Shown here in pieces: positions 1 to 9,397 of a stretch of DNA of 64,000 bases (the first letter of the stretch is position 1; each line of letters begins with the position of its first letter). The translations under genes were made by a program, and so were the position numbers. Source of the stretch: Flavobacteriales bacterium UBA7666 (lineage in GTDB: Bacteria > Bacteroidota > Bacteroidia > Flavobacteriales_D > Crocinitomicaceae). Location of the stretch: positions 1-64,000 of the forward strand of contig DLHO01000025.1 in NCBI GenBank assembly GCA_002483265.1, given 5' to 3'. Below the pieces are notes generated by a model, which was not told the DNA's origin, ran no database searches, and was given only the letters and a program-made list of their open reading frames with translations.

Positions 1-11
1 CAATAATAACT

Positions 12-93
12 GCGCACGTGGTGAAATTGGTAGACATGCCATCTTGAGGGGGTGGTGCCATTAGGTGTGCTGGTTCGAATCCAGTCGTGCGCA
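12..93 (+). tRNA. tRNA-Leu (anticodon GAG)
   Basis: An 82-nt cloverleaf folds directly. The acceptor arms GCGCACG and CGTGCGC pair fully. The anticodon stem CCATC/GGTGG encloses the loop TTGAGGG, giving anticodon GAG, which reads CUC/CUU leucine codons. A long class II variable arm and a T-arm with loop TTCGAAT follow. CCA is not encoded. Its 3' part (GGTTCGAA to TGCGCAC) resembles the repeat copies that follow over the next 17.6 kb, so it may be the ancestral integration target of that region (inference). Confidence 0.95.
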
Positions 94-100
94 CATTGAA

Positions 101-130
101 AGAGTCAACTTTGTTGGCTCTTTTTTCTTT
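101..130 (+). terminator. Rho-independent terminator of tRNA-Leu
   Basis: GAGTCAAC and GTTGGCTC form an 8-bp stem with a TTT loop, followed by a run of T residues. It starts a few bases after the tRNA end and is the obvious terminator of that transcript. Confidence 0.85.
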
Positions 131-308
131 TGATCATACAGGACGGGAAGCAAGTTGCTGACAAGGTAAGTGCTAGCTCGGCTTCGTTAGTGAGTGTCTG
201 AGTATGTGAGAACAAGAAGACAATGAAAATTGAATCCTTTCTGCCATTTCACTTCCAAAACTCTTTTCACACATACAATTTTCCGCGTCTACAGCTTCTC
301 CTAAAGGA

Positions 309-1037
309 TCAAAATCTACTATCTAATTGAATATCTCTAGTAAGACTGTTTAATAAGTTTTCAAAAGCTTCTATTGAAGAGTTTCCTCCCGAAAGATTAT
401 AAATTAAATGTTGTATATTGAACTTATAATAAACTCCTTTTCGCGGATTGTATAATCCTCCATATTTCCACTTCATTTTACCAGTGGCTTGTTGAAGAGC
501 CAAATAAATAAGTAATTGTTTGATATCGCTTGATCTGAAATTGCGATTAACAGTCTTTATTTCAAATAATGTATCATCAATTGAAATATCAGCAATCAAA
601 TCAGGGAAAACGCCATAACCTTTTAGTTTCGGGTTAAATTGATATTCGCTAGCGTTCAAATAATTAATAAACTCAATGGTGTTTTTACTTATAGAAGTGA
701 CTTCAGAAATCTCGTCAAGGTTTAGTACTAGATCTGACTCACCATATTCATTAACTTTCCATATTGTTCTAGCTGTATGTTCAATAGACAAATCTAAACT
801 CTCCTGAGTAGATAAAATATCATCTAATGGCCTATTGTTTTCGAAACTCATTTTCGTTAAATTAAATGCCACTTCAGAAACAAGGTCATACCGGACATTT
901 GCATTTGCAGCAACAGGTATCGGATTAACCTGCACAACTTGAACATTTAAACGCCGCATGAAATTCTGGTTCAAAAGTGGAAAATTCTGTCGCCAAATGA
1001 CAGAGAATTTTTCAGCTATATCTCTTTCGGTAATCAT
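309..1037 (-). CDS. RecB/Cas4-like PD-(D/E)XK nuclease-fold protein paired with a reverse transcriptase
   Basis: 242 aa, soluble, no signal peptide. The N-terminal ~130 residues are of unrecognised fold. The C-terminal half has the pattern of a PD-(D/E)XK nuclease: PD at about 145-146, then F-E-I-K with E159 and K161, then QLLIY (Q174 to Y178), which fits the QxxxY motif of RecB/Cas4-like nucleases. The ATG overlaps the stop of the upstream reverse transcriptase gene by 4 nt, so the two are translationally coupled and probably act together. The motifs are seen directly; nuclease activity and an antiphage role are inference. An inactive nucleic-acid-binding fold is the alternative. Confidence 0.7.
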   Translation of the reverse strand: MITERDIAEKFSVIWRQNFPLLNQNFMRRLNVQVVQVNPIPVAANANVRYDLVSEVAFNLTKMSFENNRPLDDILSTQESLDLSIEHTARTIWKVNEYGESDLVLNLDEISEVTSISKNTIEFINYLNASEYQFNPKLKGYGVFPDLIADISIDDTLFEIKTVNRNFRSSDIKQLLIYLALQQATGKMKWKYGGLYNPRKGVYYKFNIQHLIYNLSGGNSSIEAFENLLNSLTRDIQLDSRF

Positions 1038-2626
1038 ACAAGAATGAATTGTTTAGATGAAACACGCTCTGCTGACCAATCACGAATTAAAAGTTCCTCT
1101 TTTCGAAATTGATTTTTGTTATTAGTTCTCCAATGCTTGCCTTCATCCCCAAGAAAGTAAGATGCATAAATAAAAGCTCTTCTTTCCCAAACAGTCATTG
1201 TCGGAAAATTATTTTTCACATCAACAATCCAATAATTACATTTCCAGTTAGCCATCGCTACTATGATCTGTCTTCTAAGTAAATGATTTGTTTCCGATTC
1301 ATATAACTGGACAAAACATTCTTCTTTTTCTTGGGTCTGACGAATAGAAAGTACTTGTACAATGAAATTAAGATTGATTTCAATTTTTGTTAGATAATTA
1401 TCCTTGGCAAATAGTTCGAGTAATGCCTTATCCACCAAATCCTGTCCCTCAGCATTTAAATCATTATAAATCGCTCTTATTGCTTTTAAAATCGTAGTAA
1501 ACACTGGAGATAATGTATCTAGATTATCCGGTTCAAGCAATATACGTACGGCATGAAACTGGTTAGTACTATCCAGTGCCTTGATAGCATTGATGGCTTG
1601 TTTCATAACTGTCTGATCAATGGTGGACTTATGAACTTCCTTTGAAAGAATTCCGATTATGTCAATTTCTCTAACAGCGTCTTTTAAGGCCTCATAGTCT
1701 GTGACAGCCGTAGCTGAATAGGGATCATAATGTATTGATATATTAAGTAATTTCTGCTCATCATCCATTTCGCTATCCAATGAGGCGGGGTCTAGAAAAT
1801 GATGAATTTCACGAAACTCGTCAGATGTCATTACTTTTGTTTTTACTTTTTGAAGACTTAGTTGATCATTAGCTAACTTTTCAGAAAGTAAAATGAGAGC
1901 TTTATATCCTTCTGATTCAGAATTACAAAAAATTGTATAATCATCTGCGTAACGACAGAATACAATACCTCTAGATCTTAAATGTAAATCTGTATGATTA
2001 AGAGCGAGTTCCGCAAGAATTCTAGATGCTGGACCTCCAACAGGTAACCCATACGAAATCGTTCCAGTGAATGCGCTTAAAAGCTTTAGTATTCTACTTG
2101 GTATATCACTAGTTGGACTAATTCTGTTTAATTCATTTTCCAGTTTATGATGGTTGATCCTATGGTAAAAATTGGAAATATCCGTTTGTACAACATGACT
2201 ATAATCATTAGATAATTCCACACATTTTCGTTTATAATCTCCCCATGATGAGTTTTTAAATAATGTCCCATCAGCTTCATTCCATTGATACCGATAAGAG
2301 AATACTTTTTCTTCTGATTCAGGAATTCTAATATCCTCTACTTTCTCAGCGATAGAAATGACCAAACCTAAGAAATATGCATTCCAAAATGGCTCTATCA
2401 TAGTAGCCCTTCTAAAACCATAATAACCAACTTGGCTGAGCTTTACAATCGTCAAAGGTGGGGATTCTGCAAGTGCTTTGTCCAAATTTTTATGAATTTC
2501 AGCTAAAATAGCCAGCGATTCCTTTTGTTTATCTTCAAATAAATATCTTTCAAAAGGAAACGGAAAAATATCTGTATCACCATGTCTAATGATGTTTTTA
2601 ATAGAGTTTATATAGTGGTCCTTCAT
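1034..2626 (-). CDS. Reverse transcriptase of the UG/Abi (defence-associated) type
   Basis: 530 aa. Core RT motifs are intact: motif A VQTDISNFYHRI (catalytic D149), motif B GLPVGGPAS (193-201), motif C YADD (226-229) and a motif D-like LSLQKVKTKVM. The N-terminus carries an FPFPFE segment. Residues ~290-530 are predicted all-helical without enzymatic motifs, like the helical repeat tails of Abi/UG reverse transcriptases. There is no maturase or endonuclease domain as in group II introns, and no obvious msr/msd as in retrons. It is the first gene of a two-gene operon with the PD-(D/E)XK-like protein. Family knowledge suggests antiphage defence by abortive infection or DNA synthesis; the exact UG class cannot be named from here. 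Confidence 0.85.
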   Translation of the reverse strand: MKDHYINSIKNIIRHGDTDIFPFPFERYLFEDKQKESLAILAEIHKNLDKALAESPPLTIVKLSQVGYYGFRRATMIEPFWNAYFLGLVISIAEKVEDIRIPESEEKVFSYRYQWNEADGTLFKNSSWGDYKRKCVELSNDYSHVVQTDISNFYHRINHHKLENELNRISPTSDIPSRILKLLSAFTGTISYGLPVGGPASRILAELALNHTDLHLRSRGIVFCRYADDYTIFCNSESEGYKALILLSEKLANDQLSLQKVKTKVMTSDEFREIHHFLDPASLDSEMDDEQKLLNISIHYDPYSATAVTDYEALKDAVREIDIIGILSKEVHKSTIDQTVMKQAINAIKALDSTNQFHAVRILLEPDNLDTLSPVFTTILKAIRAIYNDLNAEGQDLVDKALLELFAKDNYLTKIEINLNFIVQVLSIRQTQEKEECFVQLYESETNHLLRRQIIVAMANWKCNYWIVDVKNNFPTMTVWERRAFIYASYFLGDEGKHWRTNNKNQFRKEELLIRDWSAERVSSKQFILV

Positions 2627-2762
2627 AGCTTAAATGTGACTAAGTGAAAAGTTACTGCATTCTTCGTCTAGTCTAATTCGATTAGCCAAACTGATTTACA
2701 AAATATACATTTTAAGCGAAACGCAGAAAAGTGTTATTGAATTTCATAACGGTTGATTTCTT

Positions 2763-2790
2763 GGTTCGAACTTTGAACTGACTTGCGCAC
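2763..2790 (+). repeat. 28-bp tRNA-tail-like direct repeat, copy 1 (subfamily A)
   Basis: Exact consensus core: starts GGTTCGAACTTTGAAC and ends CTTGCGCAC. GTTC and GAAC can pair around a 7-nt loop, like a T-arm. It lies upstream of the RT operon, pointing away from it. A GC-rich hairpin (AATCCT-CCGG pairing with CCGG-AGGATT, 2807-2834) follows, without a T-run. Confidence 0.9.
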
Positions 2791-2899
2791 TTCACAAAAA
2801 GTGTTGAATCCTTCCGGAGTTTCCGGGAGGATTTCCCCCATATCCTTAATTCCGCTAGCTTTAGATTCTTCATTAACATGAGTTAAGTCAGAACACATG

Positions 2900-5524
2900 T
2901 TAATTAGTATTCACCTCGCTTATATGGAACAAAAACCTGTCTTCGGTGAACCAGTATAGCTTACTGCCTTTCCGGATCTTAAGCACGTAATCGATCTTTT
3001 CAAGCGCGTCATAATCCTCCACTACGAGTCGCCTGTCTATGTCATACATATCATTTTCCGTATTAACCGGTCCGGAAAGCGTAAGCGTGCGTCTGTCAAA
3101 CGTGTAGCGCATATTTCCCTTGTAAAGATAAAATACGGGCAGTTTCATAAAATAGTCATTCGAACTGTATTTCAAACCCGTTGCATCCTGATCGTACCTG
3201 TCAAATTTCAATGGTGAAAGCTTTGTGAGATCGGAGTTATAGATCTCAATGCCGTCTTTATCCTGCAGTAATACGACGCCGCTGGCACTGTCGGTGTCGC
3301 AGGCGGAAAGAAACAGGCCAACGTTTGCTTTCTCCAGTATATTGTTTGTCAAGGCGTCGAAAATTACCAGCGTATCCTTTCTGGTCAACACAAAATACCT
3401 GCTCTTACAGGAACGGGCAAGATCTTCTCCTTCTATAGAAAACATCTCTTCCCGGGGAAGAATCTCGTCGTATTTCCCAGTGAGCTTATTCCCGTTAATA
3501 CCTGTCAGGTAAAATCCGCTGTCGCTGTAAAACCTGAATGTATTCCCGATCCTGCTGCTATGAGGGGGCAGAATGGACGTTCCATCAGCGTTGATAACTG
3601 TGTGATTGTAGGTGTGCAGGTATGCGGATAAGAGCTCGGAGCGAAAATCCGAATAAACGGTAAAAGTGTCTTTTCCGGTAAGAGCAACGGCTATATCCGG
3701 TCCATTAAACCAGCTTCCAATAAACTTCTTTTTGGCTGCATTGTAAATCCGCATTCCCTGTTTATCAGAAACCATATAAAAAGCTGTTGTGTCCCTGATT
3801 GAATGGATGCTTAAAAACTCCGGCTCAAGAACCTGTTTATCTTTCAAGCTTCTTATTCCGGCCCCTGTTGTGTTGTGTACGATAAAGTTTCCTGCATCGT
3901 ATTCTATTTTCCGGTAAGCGGGTTTCAGCACAATCGTTCCATCGGCTGTCATCACTCCCCTCTTGTCTGTTTCACCGTACTCAATCAGCACAGGTTCGGT
4001 TGCCGAAATAACGTTCGCGACCGGATAATTGCCTTTCCAAATCACTTTTCCATCCGAATCGGCAAATGCAGTTTCGTTTCCTTTCTTCAGGATAAATTTT
4101 ACGACTCCCTTTTTATAAGGATCTAAAGACTGGTAAGCCATTATTGTATCGTATTCAACAGGAATAATAATGGTGCAATGCTTGTCCGCAATTCCCTGCA
4201 AGCCGTTCTTCACTACTAGCGTTTTATAAGAGTCGAAGATGTATTCCCAGTAAATGGTATCGTATTCGTATCCGGTAACAACACGGAGAGAGGAATCAGC
4301 AAGAGCAAATTTCCCGGTTATGGGATCCTCGACAGCGATCGCGTGTTTTGTCTTAAAGGCAATTTTTCTCCCGTCGGCCCAGGAAGTATGAAAATTGTTG
4401 TAATAGGTTCCTTCCATCTTGATAACCGAATCGAAGACGAGTGGAAAAAGTGGAGACTTCCATTTATCGTATATACCGAATCTGCCCTCGCTCGTAACGG
4501 CAGAAATATTTTCGTATTCGGTAAAAAAGAGCTTCTCGTCTCTGGTATGCCAAAGTGTATCGCCGGTTTCCAGGTCATAAACTGTTACACCGTTATCGGT
4601 TTCTATCTGTGCCTCACGATTATAGTTCATCAGAATATTGACCGGCTCTTTTACCGGAAACCGGCTTTTCGCAGGGAAGCTGATAAGATAGTTGCGATAA
4701 TTGATTTCCATCGGCTCATTTACCACATTTACGCTGTCAATGAGCTTGTTCCGGTGATAGACATAAGCCCTTTCCGGAGTTACAAGCATGATCAGCGGAA
4801 CTTCGTTTTGTATGAGGTTATCTTCGTAGTTGTTGTGGTAAGGCCAAATCCATACATCCTTGCTTGCATAGGGCATTTGCTGTATTACTTCGCCGGTGTG
4901 GTCGATTAGAAATGAAACTGGCGATCTGTTTCCTCCTGACTCATCCTTTAGCGTCGCCACGATAGGATCGTAGCCGGTAGAATAAACCTCATCAAATATG
5001 TAAGGGAGCCACTCTCCTTTTCGCAACGAATAAATACGGTGATCCTGCGGTGGTTCAGGCCATTCTCCCGAATCGCTGCCCGATCTGAAAACGATCAGGT
5101 TATTTGTCAGGAACCTTACATTGTATCCCGGCATGGTAATTTGTTTGCCTGTGGAACTGATCACGCCCGAACTTTCGGAACCGGAGCGGAAAATGAATAA
5201 GGTGTCAGAAGTCGGATCGTAATCATATCTGGATTCGCTGCTCAGAATGTCCAGGGAACTGTAAATCGTATCGAGTACCAGTTTCCCGTTTGTATCGATC
5301 AGTCCGATATTCATACTACTGGTTGACACAAAGGGATATGCTACACGTGTGATCGAAGATGGTGCAATATGCCCGTTCCCGCCAAGACTTACCCAGCCTG
5401 TTTTTCCATTTTCGTAATACGGATACCAGTATTCCATACCGCGGTAGCGTGTTTTCGAAGAAAGCGCCTGAGAATATCCTGTTGTTGTTAGTACAAGAAG
5501 AAGAAAAAACAGGGTTGATCTCAT
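2900..5524 (-). CDS. Secreted WG-repeat (KWG) protein
   Basis: 874 aa from the ATG at 5524, which opens a clear signal peptide (MRSTLFFLLLVLTTTGYSQ). The frame stays open further upstream, but that extension runs through repeat copy 2 and encodes no signal, so it is rejected. The body has several WG-type beta repeats of the pattern G-xx-D-xxG-x-I-(x)n-P-x-Y-D/K (for example LQGIADKHCTIIIPVEYD and RGVMTADGTIVLKPAYR). WG proteins are common in Bacteroidota and of unclear function; this one is probably envelope-located or exported. It is the sole gene of its repeat-bounded module. Confidence 0.8.
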   Translation of the reverse strand: MRSTLFFLLLVLTTTGYSQALSSKTRYRGMEYWYPYYENGKTGWVSLGGNGHIAPSSITRVAYPFVSTSSMNIGLIDTNGKLVLDTIYSSLDILSSESRYDYDPTSDTLFIFRSGSESSGVISSTGKQITMPGYNVRFLTNNLIVFRSGSDSGEWPEPPQDHRIYSLRKGEWLPYIFDEVYSTGYDPIVATLKDESGGNRSPVSFLIDHTGEVIQQMPYASKDVWIWPYHNNYEDNLIQNEVPLIMLVTPERAYVYHRNKLIDSVNVVNEPMEINYRNYLISFPAKSRFPVKEPVNILMNYNREAQIETDNGVTVYDLETGDTLWHTRDEKLFFTEYENISAVTSEGRFGIYDKWKSPLFPLVFDSVIKMEGTYYNNFHTSWADGRKIAFKTKHAIAVEDPITGKFALADSSLRVVTGYEYDTIYWEYIFDSYKTLVVKNGLQGIADKHCTIIIPVEYDTIMAYQSLDPYKKGVVKFILKKGNETAFADSDGKVIWKGNYPVANVISATEPVLIEYGETDKRGVMTADGTIVLKPAYRKIEYDAGNFIVHNTTGAGIRSLKDKQVLEPEFLSIHSIRDTTAFYMVSDKQGMRIYNAAKKKFIGSWFNGPDIAVALTGKDTFTVYSDFRSELLSAYLHTYNHTVINADGTSILPPHSSRIGNTFRFYSDSGFYLTGINGNKLTGKYDEILPREEMFSIEGEDLARSCKSRYFVLTRKDTLVIFDALTNNILEKANVGLFLSACDTDSASGVVLLQDKDGIEIYNSDLTKLSPLKFDRYDQDATGLKYSSNDYFMKLPVFYLYKGNMRYTFDRRTLTLSGPVNTENDMYDIDRRLVVEDYDALEKIDYVLKIRKGSKLYWFTEDRFLFHISEVNTN

Positions 5525-5617
5525 GCGGTGAAAATAAACATATATAACACCATTGACATGAATCGTTACAGCACTTGTTGCGAATTCAACAATACTCCGC
5601 CTAAAGAAATAATCAGC

Positions 5618-5645
5618 GGTTCGAACTTTGAACTGACTTGCGCAC
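5618..5645 (+). repeat. 28-bp tRNA-tail-like direct repeat, copy 2 (subfamily A)
   Basis: Identical to copy 1 in all 28 positions. It lies just upstream of the start of the WG-repeat gene and is followed immediately by a terminator hairpin at 5646. Confidence 0.92.
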
Positions 5646-5691
5646 AAAAAAGAATCGGGATTTTTACGGTAATAAGGTTCCGATTCTTTTT
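5646..5691 (+). terminator. Bidirectional terminator-like hairpin attached to repeat copy 2
   Basis: AAAAAAGAATCGG pairs with CCGATTCTTTTTT, ending in a T-run on both strands. The same hairpin, with small changes, follows repeat copy 5 at 11918. It begins on the base after the repeat core, as the native terminator does near the tRNA. Confidence 0.8.
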
Positions 5692-5707
5692 TCACTCTTC
5701 TCTCACT

Positions 5708-5723
5708 CCCGATAGCTATCGGG
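5708..5723. repeat. Dispersed 16-bp palindrome CCCGATAGCTATCGGG
   Basis: A perfect palindrome. The identical sequence recurs at 38790 and a variant with AATT in the middle at 22740, all in intergenic DNA. Confidence 0.8.
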
Positions 5724-5860
5724 ACACTCTATTCCCGATTCTTTTCAGAGCGAGTGCGAAGAGTGAGAGCGGGATCCTCGTAGAGGACTAATTTGTCGTT
5801 CCTGTTTTTCAATCTCAGAAAGAATTCCGATCTTAAATAGTAATCTTAATACTACTATTC

Positions 5861-5956
5861 ATGTTCGATTTCGAAAAATTAGATGTTTACCAAAAGGCCA
5901 AACAATTCAATAAAGAGGTTTATTCTTTTCTTAGAAATTCAAAAACGATTGATTAA
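5861..5956 (+). pseudogene. Truncated four-helix-bundle (23S rRNA IVS-type) protein remnant
   Basis: A 31-codon frame begins MFDFEKLDVYQKA and continues KQFNKEVYSFL before an early stop. This matches the start of the four-helix-bundle family first described from 23S rRNA intervening sequences, which is normally ~115-130 aa. Nothing of the later helices is recognisable; the next bases read into the PQQ gene upstream region. It is either a decayed gene or a fragment brought in by recombination. Confidence 0.6.
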
Positions 5957-6036
5957 ATTTATTACCAATTTGGATATCGGCCTGTAACCTAAAACCACAA
6001 TCTTCGCTATAGACAAATACTCTCCAAAATCTGCTT

Positions 6037-8333
6037 ATGAAATCAATTTTCACACTCTTTGTATTTTTCCTTTTTAACTGTTTCTGTCTTTTCGCACAGG
6101 AAACTGTTTTTACGCTTCGTTTAAAAGACACTCAGAATAAGCCCATTCCGAATATTGTTGTGACCGGCGAGCATACTAACGGGAAAATTGTTCTTAAGTC
6201 GACAACCAACGCTGCCGGCGAAGCGATTTTTAAGCTGTCTGAACCTGGTTTTTATAGCTTTAGCTACCTGGAAATGAAAAATGTAGTAAAGAAGGAAGTG
6301 AAGGAGGGATTCTATGGGACTTTTACCCAATCGGTTACCTACGATCCGAAAGGTATATTTGCGGAAAAACCAAAAGCTGATCGCAGCGGAATAACCTTCA
6401 GAGATGTTGCCCCGCTGCAGTTAAGGAACGATATAAAGGCCGCTGAAGTCACCATTCTCGTTAAAAAACAGGATGGAACACTTGTGACCAATGTTCCTGT
6501 AAAGCTGGTATCTGTGGTAGATAAAGCCAGTTATGCTTCGAAAAGCAATTCTCAGGGTAAAGCCATTTTTTACGTGCCGGCGGGAAAAGACTATGAAATT
6601 GATATGGATCAGACAACAGCATTTAAAACACTTTCTGTACCCAATCACGAGAGACTGCAAATGACAGAAGTAGTGTTTTATGAAAAAGCTAACATACGCG
6701 AAACGATAAAAGGCGACACCATTATTCAGCCTTTGATCACCAACACGAACGGTACTTCTACGCATGTGCTTTTTACGCTGACGCTGAGTAACTACGACAA
6801 CAAACCTTTAGAGAATGAACCGATTTTTATGAGTGCTCTAAAAGGAAAACGGGTTTATCAGGGCGTCACAAACGAGAATGGCGTCTGCGTTTTTCTGCTT
6901 GAAAAAGGAACCGATTACGTGATGAACTTCAAATACGAGCAAAATGTTCATTTGGTGGAAGCGACGGCAACGCAGGGATTTAAAATGGCTTCGGCTTCAA
7001 GACGATACCGCGGTTCAGCAGAAATTGAGGCAATGCTGGCCGCTCAAAAGGAGGAAATGCGCAGAGCGGAAGAAAGCCGAAAGCTCGCTGAAGCTGAAAG
7101 ACTCAAACAAATCGAAGAGAACAAAAAGTTAATCGCGCAGTACAAAAAAACAGCGCTTATTCCTGTTCCACCTGTTGCGATCATTCCAACATACAAGGAA
7201 ACTCCTGTTAAGTCCATTCCGGCACCTCCAGACTACCTGAAGAAAACCCCAGAGGGCTACACACTCGACTTTGGTTCAGATTCCGGTCCTACCGGCACAC
7301 CGACGGTCATTGAGAACAGATTATATTCCCAGCAGGGTGCGTATTCGTCTAATTATTTCTGCGTCCAATCAGGAACAGGAAGCTTTCTCTGGGGACTTGA
7401 GTTAGGCGAATCGGGATTGTCGCCAGCCGTTTCCCACCAAGGAGTTTTACTGATCAACACTTATTCCTGCACACTTTACGCCATAGATGCCGTAACCGGG
7501 AAATTGCTCTGGAGTAAATGGCTGGCCGGGACCGTTTATTCTACGCCAACTGCATCTGATAACGATGTTTTTGTAGTTTACAAACATGGAGGGAAACCTG
7601 TATTGGTAAGCTTTGATCTCCGGTCAGGCAAGTTCAACTGGATGCAGGAGCTCGACAATGAAGCACTTGCGTGCCCAGTGGTAGAGGGGGTGAGGAAGTT
7701 CACGTGGCTTCGCAGGGCGGAACCTACTACATCTTCAATAAGGAAACAGGGGTTCGCACAGCAACAACGAAGGACGTTTTCGTTTTATCATCGCCATCTA
7801 TAAGCGGTGATAGAATATTCGTGACCGCAGTAGTGAATGGAGCTGAAAAACTGGTTTCGCTCGATAGAAAAACGCTGGATGTAAAGCAGGTTTTTGACTC
7901 ACCGGTAGCAGCATTGAGTCCCGGAGGAGCTGTCGAACAAATGAATTTTAACGGATCTCATCCGGTCGTTTATCAAAATAAGTATATCGTCGTGACGGAT
8001 CGGGATCATATTTATGCCTTTGATGCAGTGACTGAAAAAAAACTGTGGGAACAGCCCGTTCAACTTTCCACCGAACAAGTTCCGGTGATAGCGAATAATA
8101 CCGTTTACTTGGCTGTGGAAAACGGATCAGTCATTACATACGATATTGTTACAGGAAAGTCGCAAAAACTGCACACCGGAAATTCAGGTTCGCAAACGGA
8201 AGGCCAGCCGGTTTTTGGAAACGGATTTTTGTTCATCGCTGCTGCAGGAATAGTGAAAGCTGTCAAAACAGCAACAAAAGTGGACTGGAATCAATGGAAC
8301 AAGGATGCGGGCCACAATTTGGTTTGGAAGTGA
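6037..8333 (+). pseudogene. Secreted PQQ-like beta-propeller protein, frameshifted
   Basis: The frame beginning at 6037 encodes a signal peptide (MKSIFTLFVFFLFNCFCLFAQ), about three carboxypeptidase-regulatory/Ig-like domains to residue ~315, a charged coiled coil at ~327-372, then PQQ-type blades (FLWGLELG, LLWSKWLAG, KFNWMQEL). It runs into 63 unrelated residues and stops at 7803. The propeller continues in another frame from ~7691 to 8333 (YYIFNKETG, KLWEQPV). Adding one G to the five-G run at 7686-7690 restores a ~765-aa protein. The break may be a real mutation, phase variation or a sequencing error. Sole gene of its module. Confidence 0.75.
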
Positions 8334-8471
8334 TCTTCCTGGCTGGAAGTCGATCAACCAGGTGACTATTGTCTTCAGTAGGTGTTTACATGCGGATCAT
8401 TTAATACACCAATATTAACGGAGAACCTTTCAATCAGTAAGGGTATCTGACGTTGGTTTATTAGTGAGCAT

Positions 8472-8499
8472 GGTTCGAACTTTGAACTGACTTGCGCAC
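8472..8499 (+). repeat. 28-bp tRNA-tail-like direct repeat, copy 3 (subfamily A)
   Basis: Identical to copies 1 and 2. It is followed 4 nt later by a terminator hairpin that is nearly the same as the one after copy 8. Confidence 0.92.
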
Positions 8500-8503
8500 C
8501 GAT

Positions 8504-8537
8504 GAGGGAGATAACGGAAGTTGTTTCCCTTTTTTAT
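8504..8537 (+). terminator. Terminator hairpin attached to repeat copy 3
   Basis: GGGAGATAAC pairs with GTTGTTTCCC (G-T pairs included) around a GGAA tetraloop, followed by T residues. Confidence 0.8.
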
Positions 8538-8619
8538 TTTAGAAGCTAAACTCACTTTCCTTATTTTTAAAGAAAAAAGCATAGCATAATCAATATGAAA
8601 CTTTTCAAATTTTCGAAGA

Positions 8620-9348
8620 ATGACGTCAATTGAATTATTTAGCATAGAAAGAAATAGAGAACTAATTTTTATTGAAACTTTGAAGGAATTAAATCTTAGG
8701 GTAAAATCAAAGGATCAATCACCATACAACATTATTAGAAAGAGCGCCTTACTTAGACTCTTGGTAATAGATGGCAGTAAATTTTATACTGTAATTAATC
8801 GAGGATATCAGAAAAAAATAGCTCTGAAACTATTAGTTTCTTTCCATCAAGGTCATTCATTATCAACTTTCGATGATCCGGATAGTGGATTTGTTACCCA
8901 CACGTATTCCGAAAATGAAAATGGAGAGGATTTTACTTTGCCGAATTTCTTAAAACTACCAGCAATTAAAATTAATAACCCACAATTAAAAGAATATTTA
9001 CATCAAAACAGAATAGCCGAAGAATATTCAATCGCAGAATTAATTCAGTTAATTGCCAATGCACATGGAGGGGTTCATTTCGAAAATTGGGATAGTGTAT
9101 CTGGGTTTATTGCTACTGATTCATCAAGTCCATTCAATATTAATTCAAATAGTAAAATGCATAATTTGATTGATAATGCTTCAGAAATAATTTATAGAAT
9201 GTTAGAACCTTTGAAGGAATTAGTGTTTGAAAATCTTCATAAAACCTCGCCAATTGCTCAAGAAGTAACAAAATATGTAACATTAGGTAATGAAGAGTTT
9301 AAGATAACATCAATGATTGGGGGATGGAACATGAATTCTTCACAGTAG
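8620..9348 (+). CDS. Unrecognised 242-aa soluble protein
   Basis: 242 aa, no signal peptide or membrane segment. I do not recognise the family. The only striking motif is ANAHGGVHFENWD at about 148-160, rich in possible metal or nucleotide ligands. The N-terminal third looks alpha/beta with basic patches (LRVKSKDQSPYNIIRK). It is AT-rich compared with the core genes. It precedes a small acidic protein by 49 nt in the same module, an arrangement that would fit a toxin-immunity or defence pair, but there is no direct evidence. Confidence 0.65.
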   Translation: MTSIELFSIERNRELIFIETLKELNLRVKSKDQSPYNIIRKSALLRLLVIDGSKFYTVINRGYQKKIALKLLVSFHQGHSLSTFDDPDSGFVTHTYSENENGEDFTLPNFLKLPAIKINNPQLKEYLHQNRIAEEYSIAELIQLIANAHGGVHFENWDSVSGFIATDSSSPFNINSNSKMHNLIDNASEIIYRMLEPLKELVFENLHKTSPIAQEVTKYVTLGNEEFKITSMIGGWNMNSSQ

Positions 9349-9397
9349 CGAAAACCGATCCTTCGCTTTTAAATTGGTAACATTATCCTTGTTAAAT

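Noticed and set aside
1034..2626. Retron or group II intron reverse transcriptase
   Set aside because: No msr/msd-like inverted repeats were seen beside it, and there is no maturase (X) or HNH endonuclease domain; the long helical tail fits Abi/UG types.
4343..4909. 188-codon plus-strand frame opposite the WG gene
   Set aside because: It is the antisense shadow of a well-supported coding sequence.
5525..5695. N-terminal extension of the WG-repeat protein
   Set aside because: The extension translates repeat copy 2 (giving CASQFKVRT) and places the signal peptide internally; the same peptide appears wherever the repeat is read in that frame.
8430..8645. 71-codon minus-strand frame
   Set aside because: It is an open stretch across repeat copy 3 and the leader of the next gene, with no conserved content.
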